Below, in pieces: positions 16,096 through 25,306 of a DNA stretch of 64,000 nucleotides. Under the pieces are notes generated by a model. It had not been told where the DNA came from. It did not search any database and saw only the letters and a program-made list of their open reading frames with translations. The position numbers and the translations under genes are program-made. The stretch is from Georgenia thermotolerans (GTDB taxonomy: Bacteria; Actinomycetota; Actinomycetes; Actinomycetales; Actinomycetaceae): positions 21,169 to 85,168 of the forward strand of contig NZ_VUKF01000021.1 in the NCBI RefSeq assembly GCF_009193185.1, written 5' to 3'. Every line of letters begins with the position of its first letter. Position 1 is the first letter of the stretch.

Positions 16096-17195
16096 AGATC
16101 GAGCGGATCGAGACGATCCCCTACGCCATCCCGTACTCCCATCCGTTGGCGTTCGCCTCCGGTGCCGTGCACACGGCCAGCCATGTCCTGGTGCGCATCC
16201 ACACCGACGAGGGGGTCACCGGTGTCGCCGACGCCCCGCCACGGCCGTACACCTACGGGGAGACCCAGGCCTCGATCAAAACCGTGATCGACGAGGTGTT
16301 CGCCCCGCAGGTGGTGGGCCTCGACCCGTTCGACAGGGAGAAGATCCACGGGGTGATGCGCCGCACCATCCACAACCAGGTGGCCAAGGGCGCCATGGAC
16401 ATCGCCCTGTGGGATCTCGCCGGCAAGGCCTTGGGGATGCCCGTGCACAAGCTGCTCGGCGGCTGGACGGACTCGATGCGCGTCAGTCACATGCTCGGTT
16501 TCCGGCCCGCCCCGGAGCTGCTGGAGGAGGCGCGCCGCTTCGGCGAGGAGTACGGCATCACCACCTTCAAGCTCAAGGTCGGCCGCAGACCGCTGGACCT
16601 GGACGTCGAGGCGTGCCATGTGCTCCGCGAGGGCCTGGGCGACGGGGTGGAGATCTACCTGGACGCCAACCGCGGATGGACCGCCAACGAGGCGCTGGAG
16701 GTGTTGCGCCGCACCGAGGGCTTGGGCTTGACCCTTCTCGAGGAGCCCTGCGACGCCAAGGAGGCGATGAGCCGCCGCCGGCTGGTGGAGAAGTCGCCGA
16801 TCCCGGTGGTCGGGGATGAGTCCGTGCCGACCGCCGGCGACGTCTCACGAGAACTGCTCTCGGGTGGCTGCAACGCCGTGTGCATCAAGACCGCTCGCTC
16901 CGGCTTCACCGAGGCCACCGAGATCCTGGGCTTGTGCACCGGTCTGGGAGTGGACGTGACCATGGGCAACCAGATCGACACCCAGGTCGGCTCACTGGCC
17001 ACCGTCACCTTCGGTGCCGCGCATCAAGCCAGCTCGCGGCGGGCCGGCGAGCTGTCCAACTTCCTGGACATGGCCGATGACCTGATCGCCGAACCGATCC
17101 GGATCCAGGACGGGCGGATCACCGTCCGCGACCTGCCGGGCGTCGGCGCGGACATCGACGAGGAGAAGCTCGAGAAGTACCGCGGCGACCGCTGA
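16092..17195 (+). CDS. catB: Muconate cycloisomerase (enolase superfamily)
   Basis: A 367-residue enolase-superfamily enzyme of the muconate lactonising group, which converts cis,cis-muconate to muconolactone. The active-site set is intact: KLK at 160-162, metal ligands Asp191 (YLDANRGW), Glu217 (LLEEP) and Asp242 (VVGDES), and the general acid/base Lys266 (CIKTARSG). The N-terminal capping domain begins MKIERIETIPYAIPY. The immediately downstream muconolactone isomerase gene supports this assignment over related dipeptide epimerases or OSB synthases. The GTG start overlaps the regulator stop. Confidence 0.9.
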   Translation: MKIERIETIPYAIPYSHPLAFASGAVHTASHVLVRIHTDEGVTGVADAPPRPYTYGETQASIKTVIDEVFAPQVVGLDPFDREKIHGVMRRTIHNQVAKGAMDIALWDLAGKALGMPVHKLLGGWTDSMRVSHMLGFRPAPELLEEARRFGEEYGITTFKLKVGRRPLDLDVEACHVLREGLGDGVEIYLDANRGWTANEALEVLRRTEGLGLTLLEEPCDAKEAMSRRRLVEKSPIPVVGDESVPTAGDVSRELLSGGCNAVCIKTARSGFTEATEILGLCTGLGVDVTMGNQIDTQVGSLATVTFGAAHQASSRRAGELSNFLDMADDLIAEPIRIQDGRITVRDLPGVGADIDEEKLEKYRGDR

Positions 17196-17285
17196 ACGGG
17201 AACTCCCGCAGTGCGCCGGGCCGGACGGCACGGGTTCCCGTCCTGCGGCCAGTCACCAGAAGCACAACCTTGAGGACGGAGAAGA

Positions 17286-17567
17286 ATGCTCTACCTGGTC
17301 CGGATGGACGTCAACATCCCCGCCGACATGCCCGCCGAGGAGCTCGCCCGGCTCCAGGCCGCCGAGAGGGAGTACTCCCAGTCCCTGCAGCTCGACGGCC
17401 GCTTCAAGCACCTCTGGCGGGTGGCCGGGGAGTACGCGAACTACTCCGTCTTCGAGGTCTCCGGCAACGACGAGCTGCATGAGCTGCTCTCCGGACTTCC
17501 GATGTTCAGGTACATCACCGCCCACGTCACGCCCCTGGCGACGCATCCCAACGCCGTCCAGCGCTGA
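17286..17567 (+). CDS. catC: Muconolactone delta-isomerase
   Basis: A 93-residue protein with the CatC fold signature MLYLVRMDVNIPADMPAEELARL, REYSQSLQLDGRFKHLWRVAGEYANYSVFEV and GLPMFRYITAHVTPLATHPN. CatC isomerises muconolactone to 3-oxoadipate enol-lactone in the catechol branch of the beta-ketoadipate pathway, working as a homodecamer. Length is typical. GGACGGAGAAG precedes the ATG. Neither catechol 1,2-dioxygenase nor the enol-lactone hydrolase is in the window, so the pathway must be completed elsewhere. Confidence 0.93.
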   Translation: MLYLVRMDVNIPADMPAEELARLQAAEREYSQSLQLDGRFKHLWRVAGEYANYSVFEVSGNDELHELLSGLPMFRYITAHVTPLATHPNAVQR

Positions 17568-17631
17568 CCTGACCGCGGCCCGGATCGGCCACAGCCCGGG
17601 CAGGGCCTCTCACGAGCCGGGTGCGTGCGGA

Positions 17632-18804
17632 CTACCGCGTCCGCTGCGCGTGCCGGCGGTCCGCGGCCTCGCGGCGTTCCGCGCCCTCCTCGCGGGCGGC
17701 GCCCTCGCGCCGCTCCAGCTCCTCCTGGGCGATCCGCTCGTTGCGGCGGGCCACCAGCAGCTCGGGCAGCTCGCGGGCCAGCTCGTACCCGTCGCGGCCC
17801 TTGACCGTGGGCACGCCGTGCTCGGCGTTGGCGCTGCGGCGCGGGTTCGGCTCCTCGATCGCCTCGGGCGTGCCGTGGGAGAGTACCTGCTCAGCGGGGG
17901 AGAGCTCACGGATGGCGATGGCCGACACGTGCCGCGGGTGCTCGCGAGCGACGTCGTCATAGATCATCGGGTCGTGCTGGCCGTCGTCGCCCACGAGCAG
18001 CCACCGGATCTGCGGGAACGTGATCATGAGGTTGCGCAGCTGGGTGCGCTTGTGCTCGATGCCGGAGCGGAACCACCCGGTGTTGGTCGGCCCCCAGTCG
18101 GTCATGAGCATGGGTCCGTCGGGGTAGCCGTGCTGGCGCATGAACCCGCGCAGCGTGGGCACCACGTTCCACGCGCCGGTGGACAGGTAGAACACCGGCG
18201 CGGTGGGCGCATCCTGCAGCACCGTGCGGTAGAGCTCGGCCATGCCGGGCACCGCCTTGCGTGCGTTGGTGTGCCGCACGAACGTGTTCCACGCCGCCAG
18301 CAGGGCGCGCGGAAGCATGGTCACCATGATCGTGTCGTCCACGTCCGAGACGATCCCGGCGCGCACGTCCGGGTCGACGACGAGCACCCGCGCCGTGGCC
18401 GGCTCGGCCGCGCGGGCCTCGATGGTCACGTCGTGCCAGCCCGGGGAGAGCCCGTGGTCGCGGACGATGACGTCGATGTACCCGCCGCGGTCGGTCGTGG
18501 TGTGCACCTCCTGGTCCCCGGCGCGCACGACGACGGGCAGGTAGCCGACCTGGGCGGTGAAGAACGCCCGCCAGCCGCGCTTCGCCTCGCCGGCGACGTT
18601 GATCGGCCCGACCGGGGTGATCTCGTCGTCGGGCGGGGTGCTGGGGTCGGCCATGAGGACCCGGCCGAGCACGTGGACGCTGTGGACCGAGCCGTACCCG
18701 GTCAGCCCGATGGTGCGCGGCCGCCAGCCCTTCTTGCGCAGGTAGCGCACGCTGCGGCGGTTGATCGCGTCGTCGAGCGCGAGGCCGATCCGAGACAGTG
18801 CCAC
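17632..18804 (-). CDS. App1-type phosphatase domain protein (DUF2183)
   Basis: About 390 residues. The N-terminal ~150 residues are a beta-rich domain, and the middle carries the App1/DUF2183 HAD-like phosphatase core: VSDVDDTIMVTMLP (the DxDxT nucleophile block), FYLSTGAWN, FRSGIEHKRTQLRNLM and LVGDDGQHDPMIYDD. In yeast the App1 domain is a phosphatidate phosphatase; in bacteria the substrate is unknown. The last ~60 residues are strongly charged and probably coiled (RNERIAQEELERREGAAR). GTG 18804 is chosen because TAGGGT lies exactly 7 nt upstream, as for a leaderless mRNA; GTG 18813 would overlap that box. It is convergent with catC. Confidence 0.85.
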   Translation of the reverse strand: MALSRIGLALDDAINRRSVRYLRKKGWRPRTIGLTGYGSVHSVHVLGRVLMADPSTPPDDEITPVGPINVAGEAKRGWRAFFTAQVGYLPVVVRAGDQEVHTTTDRGGYIDVIVRDHGLSPGWHDVTIEARAAEPATARVLVVDPDVRAGIVSDVDDTIMVTMLPRALLAAWNTFVRHTNARKAVPGMAELYRTVLQDAPTAPVFYLSTGAWNVVPTLRGFMRQHGYPDGPMLMTDWGPTNTGWFRSGIEHKRTQLRNLMITFPQIRWLLVGDDGQHDPMIYDDVAREHPRHVSAIAIRELSPAEQVLSHGTPEAIEEPNPRRSANAEHGVPTVKGRDGYELARELPELLVARRNERIAQEELERREGAAREEGAERREAADRRHAQRTR

Positions 18805-18939
18805 GGCTGACACCCTAGACGGCGCCGTGGCGGCGGGCTCGGGCGGCCGCCCGCGCCGCCGGTCGGCGCGTCGCGGTCGCGGCCGGGCACGGCAGGGGCC
18901 GGGCGCCCGTCACGGATCGCCCGGCCCCGTCGTCGCGCC

Positions 18940-19176
18940 TCAGAGCGTGCCCTCGCGGCCGTGGATGCGGCGGTCGTCGTGCCGCTCGACGTACTCGGTG
19001 TGCGTGGTGTTGGTGCGCTGCCGGTTCATGATCAGCGCGACGACCAGGGCGATGAGGCCCGCCGCCATGCAGATGTAGCCGACCATCGTCAGGTCGACGC
19101 CGCCGATGCCGTCGGACACCGCGAACGCCAGGATCGCCCCGACGACGATCAGGAAGATGCCGCCTCCGATTCCCAT
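18940..19176 (-). CDS. DUF6458 family small membrane protein
   Basis: A 78-residue protein, MGIGGGIFLIVVGAILAF followed by a second helix (MVGYICMAAGLIALVVALIM) and a polar tail rich in Arg, Thr and His (RQRTNTTHTEYVERHDDRR). This two-helix pattern with the GIGGG start is the DUF6458 family, widespread in Actinobacteria and of unknown function. ATG 19176 has AAGGAA upstream. Confidence 0.85.
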   Translation of the reverse strand: MGIGGGIFLIVVGAILAFAVSDGIGGVDLTMVGYICMAAGLIALVVALIMNRQRTNTTHTEYVERHDDRRIHGREGTL

Positions 19177-19318
19177 GCGCCGTTCCTTCCCTCGGGACCC
19201 GCGCGTGCAGGTCGGTGCGGTCAGTGTGGTGGCGGACGGAGCCCTCCGCATCCGGAGGGGCCGGAGGCGGTCCGCAACCTCAGGGGCGGTCGGGGCCTCT
19301 ACCGCTCGCCGTGGTCCG

Positions 19319-20185
19319 CTACTTCTCGCCGTGGTCGTAGAACCCCTTGCCGCTCTTGACGCCCAGCTCGCCGCGCTCGAGGTAGGAGTCGAGCACCTTG
19401 ATGGTCTTGTCCGACAGGGCCGGGTTCTCCGCGATGTAGTGCAGCTCGATGTCCTTGACGACGTCCAGGCCGACGCGGTCCATGAGCTCGAAGGGGCCGA
19501 AGGCGGTGCCCCAGTTGATCTTCCACATCGCGTCGATGTCCTGCGGGGTGGAGACCCCGTCGGCCACGACGGACAGGCACTCGCGCTTGATGGCCGCCCA
19601 GATGCGGTTGAAGATGAAGCCCGTCGACTTCTCGTGCGCGACGAACGGGTGGATGCCGTGCGGCGGCAGCACCTGCTGGAGCAGGTCGAGCACCGCCGGG
19701 TCGGTGCGGCCCGAGCTCATGAGGTCGGCCGCGTTCATCACCGGCGGCTGGTAGAAGTGCAGGTTGACCACCCGCTCGGGGTGGGCGACGTCGTCGATGA
19801 AGTCCCCGCTCGCGTAGGACGAGGAGTTCGAGGCCAGGATCGCGTCCGGCGCGGCGACGCGGTCCAGCTCGGCGAAGATCTCGCGCTTGAGGTCGAGCTT
19901 CTCCGGCACCGCCTCGACCACCAGCCACGCGTCCGCGACGGCGGCCGCGAGGTCGTCGGTGAGCTCGACCGTCCCCGGCCTGCCGCCGTCGACGGTCTCG
20001 ACCACCCGCGGCAGCTGCTCCTCGACGAAGGCCTTGGCCGCGTCCCGCGCGTCGGCGGAGAGGTCGTAGATGCGGACCAGGCCCCCGCGGTCGGCCAGCA
20101 TGAGGGCGATGCGCCGACCGAGCGTCCCGGCGCCGATCACCGCCGCAGGGCGGTTCTCGATGTTCGTCGGCAGGGTGAACGTCAT
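19319..20185 (-). CDS. 3-hydroxyacyl-CoA dehydrogenase family protein
   Basis: A 288-residue single-module HAD-type dehydrogenase. The N-terminal Rossmann motif is AAVIGAGTLGRRIALMLADRG (from about residue 14). The substrate-side blocks ASNSSSYASGDFIDDVAHPERVVNLHFYQPP and GFIFNRIWAAIKRE follow, and the C-terminal domain ends ELGVKSGKGFYDHGEK. It would oxidise a 3-hydroxyacyl-CoA (or a similar hydroxy acid) with NAD. His138-type (HFYQPP) and Asn (FIFNRI) catalytic positions are present. It stands alone, without other beta-oxidation genes. An 11-bp direct repeat, CTCGCCGTGGT, flanks its stop (about 19305 and 19324). Confidence 0.88.
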   Translation of the reverse strand: MTFTLPTNIENRPAAVIGAGTLGRRIALMLADRGGLVRIYDLSADARDAAKAFVEEQLPRVVETVDGGRPGTVELTDDLAAAVADAWLVVEAVPEKLDLKREIFAELDRVAAPDAILASNSSSYASGDFIDDVAHPERVVNLHFYQPPVMNAADLMSSGRTDPAVLDLLQQVLPPHGIHPFVAHEKSTGFIFNRIWAAIKRECLSVVADGVSTPQDIDAMWKINWGTAFGPFELMDRVGLDVVKDIELHYIAENPALSDKTIKVLDSYLERGELGVKSGKGFYDHGEK

Positions 20186-20398
20186 GACTCCTCCTCTTCC
20201 CGGGGCGACCCGCCCCGTCCTTGGCACCGTAGGTCCGATTTCCGGGGAGCGCCGCACGAGGCCCCGACCCGCCCGGTGAGGTCGGCGCCGCCGCACCGCC
20301 GCGGCCGTGCCGGCGGCGCCGCTTACACTCGAATGCCTTCTGTGGCGGTCCGGAACCGTGGCGGGGGCGCGGCAGCGGCGGACGACGAAAGGCACATC

Positions 20399-21886
20399 GT
20401 GGGAGCGGCGGCACCCGACCGGACGACGACACGGACGGTCACCCGTGACCGCCTCGAGGCCCTGCCGGAGGCCGGCGCCCCGGTCACCCCGCTGCGAACC
20501 CGGCTCGCCGCCGTCGTCATCACCCTCGGCGGGCTCCTCTTCGGCTACGACACCGGCGTCATCGCCGGCGCGCTGCCGTACATGGCCCGGCCGGAGGGGG
20601 CCGGCGGGCTCGCGCTGACGCCGGCCACCGAGGGCCTGGTGACGTCCTCGCTGCTGGTCGGCGCCGCCGTCGGCGCCATGGCCAGCGGCCGCCTCTCCGA
20701 CCGGCACGGCCGACGGCGCACCCTCCTGGTCCTGGCCGTCATCTTCACCCTCGGTGCGGTGGGGACGGCGCTCGCGCCTGGGCTGGGCGCGATGGTCGCC
20801 GCCCGGGTGGTCCTCGGCCTCGCCGTCGGCGGGGCGTCGGCGACCGTGCCGGTCTTCCTCGCCGAGCTCGCGCCCCAGGAGTCCCGGGGCAGCTACGTGG
20901 CCGCCGACCAGCTGATGATCGTCACCGGTCAGCTGCTCGCCTACACGCTCAATGCGGTCCTGGCGCACACCGTGGAGGGCCCGCACACCTGGCGGTACAT
21001 GCTCGCGCTGGCGTCGGTGCCGGCCGTGGCGCTGTGGGTGCTCGTGCGCCGGGTGCCCGAGACGTCCCGGTGGTTCGCCGCCCGCGGACGCTACGGCGAC
21101 GCCCTGACCACCCTGCGGCGCACCCGGCCCGCCGGCCACGACGCCGTGGGCGAGCTGCTCGAGATCGTCCAGGTGGCCGACGCCGAGACCGCCACCCGCC
21201 GGCTCGGCTGGCGCGACCTGCGCGCACCGTGGATCCGGCGGCTGATGCTGGTGGGGATCGGCGTGGCCGTCATCCAGCAGGTCAGCGGCGTGAACACGAT
21301 CATGTACTACGCGCCCACCCTGCTCGAGCGCACCGGGCTGGCCACGGACGCGGCCCTGACCGCGACCATCGCCAACGGGGTCGTGTCCGTGCTGGCGGCC
21401 GTCCTCGGCCTGCGGATCGTGCGACGGGTGCGCCGCCGGACGATGCTGCTGGCCGGGCAGGCCGGCATCCTGCTCGCGCTGCTGGCCCTCAGCGCGGTGT
21501 TCGCCGCCGCGGTGGAGCCGGCGCTCCGCGCCGGCGGGGTGCCCCCGCTCGGCGCGAGCTACCTGGTCCTGGCGTTCATGCTGGTGTTCCTGCTCTTCCA
21601 GCAGGCCGCCCTCTCGCCGGTGACGTGGGTGATGCTCTCGGAGGTCTTCCCCCTCCGCATGCGCGGGCTCGGCATGGGCATCGCCGTCTTCCTGCACTGG
21701 TGCGTCAACGCGGTCATCTCCTTCACGTTCCCGGTCCTGGTCGACGGCGTCGGCGGGGCGGCGACGTTCCTGCTCTTCGCCGTCGTCAACGCCGGGGCGA
21801 TCCTCTTCGCCTGGCGGCTCATCCCCGAGACCTCGGAGCGCTCGCTGGAGGAGCTCGAGGAGGACTTCCGCCGCCGCTACGCCTGA
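20399..21886 (+). CDS. MFS sugar porter family transporter
   Basis: A 495-residue, 12-helix sugar porter (GLUT/XylE type). Signatures are GGLLFGYDTGVIAGALPYM in TM1, GRLSDRHGRRRTLL between TM2 and TM3, PVFLAELAPQESRGS, the PETSRW motif, QQVSGVNTIMYYAPT in TM7 and the C-terminal PETSERSLEELEEDF. Proton-linked uptake of a hexose or polyol is likely. GTG 20399 is favoured by AAAGG six bases upstream. TACACT at 20324 could be the -10 box, giving a ~65-nt leader. An in-frame ATG at 20333 would add 22 low-complexity residues. Confidence 0.9.
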   Translation: MGAAAPDRTTTRTVTRDRLEALPEAGAPVTPLRTRLAAVVITLGGLLFGYDTGVIAGALPYMARPEGAGGLALTPATEGLVTSSLLVGAAVGAMASGRLSDRHGRRRTLLVLAVIFTLGAVGTALAPGLGAMVAARVVLGLAVGGASATVPVFLAELAPQESRGSYVAADQLMIVTGQLLAYTLNAVLAHTVEGPHTWRYMLALASVPAVALWVLVRRVPETSRWFAARGRYGDALTTLRRTRPAGHDAVGELLEIVQVADAETATRRLGWRDLRAPWIRRLMLVGIGVAVIQQVSGVNTIMYYAPTLLERTGLATDAALTATIANGVVSVLAAVLGLRIVRRVRRRTMLLAGQAGILLALLALSAVFAAAVEPALRAGGVPPLGASYLVLAFMLVFLLFQQAALSPVTWVMLSEVFPLRMRGLGMGIAVFLHWCVNAVISFTFPVLVDGVGGAATFLLFAVVNAGAILFAWRLIPETSERSLEELEEDFRRRYA

Positions 21887-22039
21887 CCGGGCGGGACCGC
21901 GCCGGGTTGCGGACCGTCCCGAGGCCCTTACGTTGGAAAGCAGCCCAGCAGGGCCGCCCGCCAGGCGGGTCGGCCCCGCACGTGGGCCGACCCGGCGGCG
22001 GCCGGGTCGTCGACCAGCACGAGAACAGAGGAGGACAGC

Positions 22040-22282
22040 ATGGCCACCGGCGAGACCGGCTTCGACGACGTCACCTACGACCTGATCTCCGTGCAGTACC
22101 ACTCCCTCAAGGCCGGGCACGACTACGGGCAGTACGTGCGCGACGCCCGCAACGCCGGCAAGGAGGACATCGCCTCCTTCTTCGAGGAGGTCATGGCCCA
22201 GGACGCCGAGCGCGCCAAGAAGTGCCACGAGTTCCTCAAGGCCCTCGGCGGCATCGACAAGACCCAGCCGCAGCAGGCCTGA
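22040..22282 (+). CDS. Conserved small helical protein, unknown function
   Basis: An 80-residue soluble, mostly helical protein beginning MATGETGFDDVTYDLISVQYHSLKAG in two halves, with a central FFEEVMAQDAERAKKCHEFLKALG. The Glu/His spacing resembles half of a ferritin-like four-helix bundle, but the match is too weak to assign. A very strong site, GAGGAGGACAG, precedes the ATG, and a hairpin follows the gene. This suggests a highly expressed single gene. Confidence 0.7.
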   Translation: MATGETGFDDVTYDLISVQYHSLKAGHDYGQYVRDARNAGKEDIASFFEEVMAQDAERAKKCHEFLKALGGIDKTQPQQA

Positions 22283-22351
22283 GGCGGTCGCCGCTCCACC
22301 GGCGGCCCGTGCTGTCGGTTCGCCGGTGAGCACGGCGCCTCACCACGGCCC

Positions 22352-22407
22352 ACGGCCCCTTCCGCAGCCGGGACCACCCACCAGGTCCCGGCCGCGGGAG
22401 GGGCCGT
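22352..22407. terminator. Bidirectional hairpin terminator between convergent genes
   Basis: A 24-bp stem with two mismatched or wobble positions: the left arm (22352-22375) starts ACGGCCCCTTCC and the right arm (22384-22407) is its near-perfect inverse. They are joined by an 8-nt loop. It sits between the small helical protein gene and the convergent stress-protein gene, so it can serve both. Confidence 0.7.
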
Positions 22408-22422
22408 TCTCCGCCCCCGCGG

Positions 22423-22902
22423 TCACACGGCGTCGATGCGCGCCAGGCGGCGGGCCTCGGCAAGGTGCTCGGCGGTCACCTGCACCTCGTAGCCGCTGGC
22501 CTCGAGGGCCTTGACGCTGGCGAAGTCGCGCTTGCCGCGGGTGCTCCAGTGGGCGAGGAAGCCGAAGAGCGCGCCCCACAGCGCGGTGAAGATCACGGCG
22601 GCGACGATCATGCCGAACCAGGCCTGGCCGGGCACGAACAGCGAGAGCAGCAGGCCCAGCAGGAGGCCGAACCACGCCCCGCTGGCGGCGCCCTCGAGCG
22701 CGGCACGGCCGTTGGTCTTGCGGCGGGTGACCTGCTCGACGGTGTGCAGGTCGGTGCCGATGATCCGCACGTTGCTCACCGGGAAGCCGCTGTCCGAGAG
22801 GAAGTCCACCAGGTCCTGCGCGTCGGCGTAGCCCTTGAGCTCGATGAGCGGGCGGTAGTCGGCCGCGTTGCTCATCGCCTGGGGAAGGTTCGGCAAGGTC
22901 AT
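22423..22902 (-). CDS. General stress protein (YflT/17M-like) membrane protein
   Basis: A 159-residue protein with the general-stress-protein 17M-type N-terminal domain (RPLIELKGYADAQDLVDFLSDSGFPVSNVRIIGTDL). A Gly-rich hydrophobic double helix follows (about residues 71-116: GAASGAWFGLLLGLLLSLF and MIVAAVIFTALWGALFGFLA). A C-terminal segment, SVKALEASGYEVQVTAEHLAEARRL, ends it. Such proteins are common in Actinobacteria and are linked to general stress by family name only. ATG 22902 has GGGAG upstream. Confidence 0.82.
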   Translation of the reverse strand: MTLPNLPQAMSNAADYRPLIELKGYADAQDLVDFLSDSGFPVSNVRIIGTDLHTVEQVTRRKTNGRAALEGAASGAWFGLLLGLLLSLFVPGQAWFGMIVAAVIFTALWGALFGFLAHWSTRGKRDFASVKALEASGYEVQVTAEHLAEARRLARIDAV

Positions 22903-23073
22903 GGCGTCGCTCCCGTCGGTCGAACTGGTTCGGGCTCTCCAACCAAACTACGACCGGCCGATCCGCCATGCACCTTCGGATCGGCCGTGGCCGGGCGGGC
23001 GGCGCTGACTATCCTGGAGGCGGTGGCCGGCACGTCACCGCTGCCGGCCCTGTCGCACGGAGAGGTGCGCAAC

Positions 23074-24438
23074 GTGTCCGAGGCCGCCGGTTCACCGTCC
23101 CCCGAGGATCCCCTGGCCGCCGTCGCCGGCGCCGACGACTCGGCCGCGCCCCCTGCGCCCGCCGAGGTGCGTGGCGCCGCGGCCGCGCTGCTCGAGCAGG
23201 CCGGGGCGGGCCATCACACCGCCCGCGCCCGCGGCGCCCATCCCGACCAGTGGGGCTGGGACTCCTGCCTGGTCGCCATCGGCCTGCGCCACGTCGCGCC
23301 CGACCGGGCCCAGACCGAGCTGGAGGCGCTGCTGACCGGGCAGTGGGAGGACGGCCGCCTGCCCCAGCTCATCTTCGAGCTCGGCCACGAGGCGGAGGTG
23401 GCACCCGGGGACGCCTTCTGGCGCTCCCGCGGCGTCCCCGGCTCGGCCGCGCTGCCCACCTCGGGGCTCGTGTCTCCGCCCGTCCACGCCGCCGCGGCGC
23501 TCCTCGTCCACCTCGCCGACCCCGGCCGCTCCCGCGAGCGCGGCTTCCTCCCGCGCCTGTACCCGCGCCTGCTGGCCTGGCACCGCTACCTCGCGACCCG
23601 GCGGGACCACCGGGGAGCCGGGCTGGCGAGCATCGTCCACCCGTGGGAGTCCGCCACCGTCGGCTCGCCGCTGTGGGACGAGGCGATGGCCGACGTGCCG
23701 GCCGCCGGCCCCGACCTCTCCGCCCAGGACGCCGTCCGCATCGGGGCGCCGGAGCCGGGCGCCCCGACCGAGCTCGCCCGCGAGCTCTGGCTCGCCGGCC
23801 GCTACCGGGACGCCGGGTACGACGACGAGGCCGCGGCGGCCCACCCGTTCGCCATGGAGGACCCGGCGTTCAACGCCCTGTGGGCGGTCTCGGAGCTCGC
23901 GCTGGCCGAGATGGCGGTCGAGCTCGGCCGGGACCCCGCCCCGCACCGCGCCCGCGCCACCCGCATCACCACCGCCCTGGAGGGCCTCTACGTCCCCGAG
24001 CTCGGCGTCTACGGCGCCCACGACGTCGTGCGGGAACGGCTCGTGCGCCGTCCGACCGTCACCGGCCTGGTGCCGCTGCTGCTGCCCGAGCTCGGGCACG
24101 CCGACGACCTCGTCGCCACCCTGCGCGGGCCGGGGTTCCTCGGCGGCGGGGCGCTGGTCGTGCCCAGCTACGACCTGCGCGCCCCGGACGTCGACCTCAC
24201 CCGCTCCGGGCGCGGGCCGGGGTGGTTCACCACGAACTGGTTCGTCGTCACCGGGCTGCACGAGCACCTCGAGGGCCCCCTGGCCGACGGCGTCGCCGAG
24301 CAGCTCCTCGCGCTCGCGGTCCGTCACGACTTCCCTGAGCACGTCGACCCCATGACCGGCGACCCGCACCCGGTCCGCGGCGTCAGCGCCACGGCCGCCG
24401 TCGTCCTCGACCTCGCGGCCGCCCCGCACCGGCGCTGA
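23074..24438 (+). CDS. Trehalase/GH63-like (alpha/alpha)6-barrel glycoside hydrolase-type protein
   Basis: A 454-residue protein with the (alpha/alpha)6 layout of GH63/MGH-type glucosidases. The early WGWDSCLVAIGLRHV is the family WDxxF-like sugar-binding block, followed by GRLPQLIF, HPWESA...SPLWDEAM and GPGWFTTNWFVVTGL. GH63-like and mannosylglycerate hydrolase-like enzymes hydrolyse alpha-glucosides or glyceryl glycosides; I cannot specify which. GTG 23074 is preferred because GGAGAGG lies 8 nt upstream; GTG 23065 is within that site. The first ~35 residues are disordered and Ala/Pro-rich. Confidence 0.78.
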   Translation: MSEAAGSPSPEDPLAAVAGADDSAAPPAPAEVRGAAAALLEQAGAGHHTARARGAHPDQWGWDSCLVAIGLRHVAPDRAQTELEALLTGQWEDGRLPQLIFELGHEAEVAPGDAFWRSRGVPGSAALPTSGLVSPPVHAAAALLVHLADPGRSRERGFLPRLYPRLLAWHRYLATRRDHRGAGLASIVHPWESATVGSPLWDEAMADVPAAGPDLSAQDAVRIGAPEPGAPTELARELWLAGRYRDAGYDDEAAAAHPFAMEDPAFNALWAVSELALAEMAVELGRDPAPHRARATRITTALEGLYVPELGVYGAHDVVRERLVRRPTVTGLVPLLLPELGHADDLVATLRGPGFLGGGALVVPSYDLRAPDVDLTRSGRGPGWFTTNWFVVTGLHEHLEGPLADGVAEQLLALAVRHDFPEHVDPMTGDPHPVRGVSATAAVVLDLAAAPHRR

Positions 24439-24478
24439 CACCGGGCGGCGCGTCAGCGGCGCGCCGCGGTCCCGCGCG

Positions 24479-25126
24479 TCAGTCGATCTCCTCCCCGGCG
24501 AGCGCCCTGGCGGCGAGCCCCTCGGAGCTGGCCACCTCCCAGACCTCCTTGGCGGCCGCGACGTTGACGACGACGATGATCAGCCCCAGGACGATGTCCG
24601 GCCAGCCGCTGCCCAGCCAGAGCGTGAGCAGCCCCATGGCGATGATCGCCAGGTTGATCACCACGTCGTTGCGCGCGGCGAGCCACGCGGCCGTGGTCAT
24701 CGACCCGCCGTGATGGCGCAGCCGGGCGAGGATCAGCGTGCAGGCGAGGTTGACGACGACGGCGCCACCGGCCGTGAGCAGCAGGGCCAGCGGGTCGGGC
24801 GGCGCGGGGTGGGAGACCTTGGCGAAGGCCTGCCACGCCGCCGCCAGCGCGGGGACCAGGATGATGCCCGCCATCACCTTGCCCATCCGGGCCCGCCAGG
24901 CCAGGGACCAGCCCAGGGCCAGGAAGATGAGCAGGTTGACGGCGGTGTCCTCGAGGAAGTCGACGCTGTCGGCGAACAACGAGACCGAGCCGATCGCGAG
25001 CGCGATGCCGGACTCCACGAAGAAGTAGGCGAGGTTGAGCGCGGCCACCAGGAGCACGGTGCGGCGCAGCCGCCGTGGCGTGATGGTGGTCGCCCCGTCG
25101 CTGCCGCCCGTCTCGCGCACGCCCAC
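24479..25126 (-). CDS. Cation diffusion facilitator (CDF) family transporter
   Basis: A 215-residue protein with six predicted helices. TM2 carries GSVSLFADSVDFLEDTAVNLLIF with the metal-site aspartates, and TM5 carries TTAAWLAARNDVVINLAII with the paired Asn/Asp position. CDF proteins exchange divalent cations (Zn, Mn, Fe, Co) for protons. The cytoplasmic C-terminal domain is reduced to ~15 residues (EGLAARALAGEEID), so this is a short CDF form. GTG 25126 and GTG 25120 are both possible starts, with AAGGCGGGG just upstream. Confidence 0.83.
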   Translation of the reverse strand: MGVRETGGSDGATTITPRRLRRTVLLVAALNLAYFFVESGIALAIGSVSLFADSVDFLEDTAVNLLIFLALGWSLAWRARMGKVMAGIILVPALAAAWQAFAKVSHPAPPDPLALLLTAGGAVVVNLACTLILARLRHHGGSMTTAAWLAARNDVVINLAIIAMGLLTLWLGSGWPDIVLGLIIVVVNVAAAKEVWEVASSEGLAARALAGEEID

Positions 25127-25306
25127 ATCCCCGCCTTGCCCGTCGTCGTCGAGGTCACGGTACGCGGCCGGTCCGGGCGGTCGCCGGTGGCCGGAGGTGG
25201 ACGGACCAGGTGATCGGCCGGTGGCCGCGCGCGGGAGGTCGCGCTGTGCGCAGCGCCACGCCCGCCCGACCTCCCGGCCGCCGTCGGGCAGGAGGATCCT
25301 TGCCCG

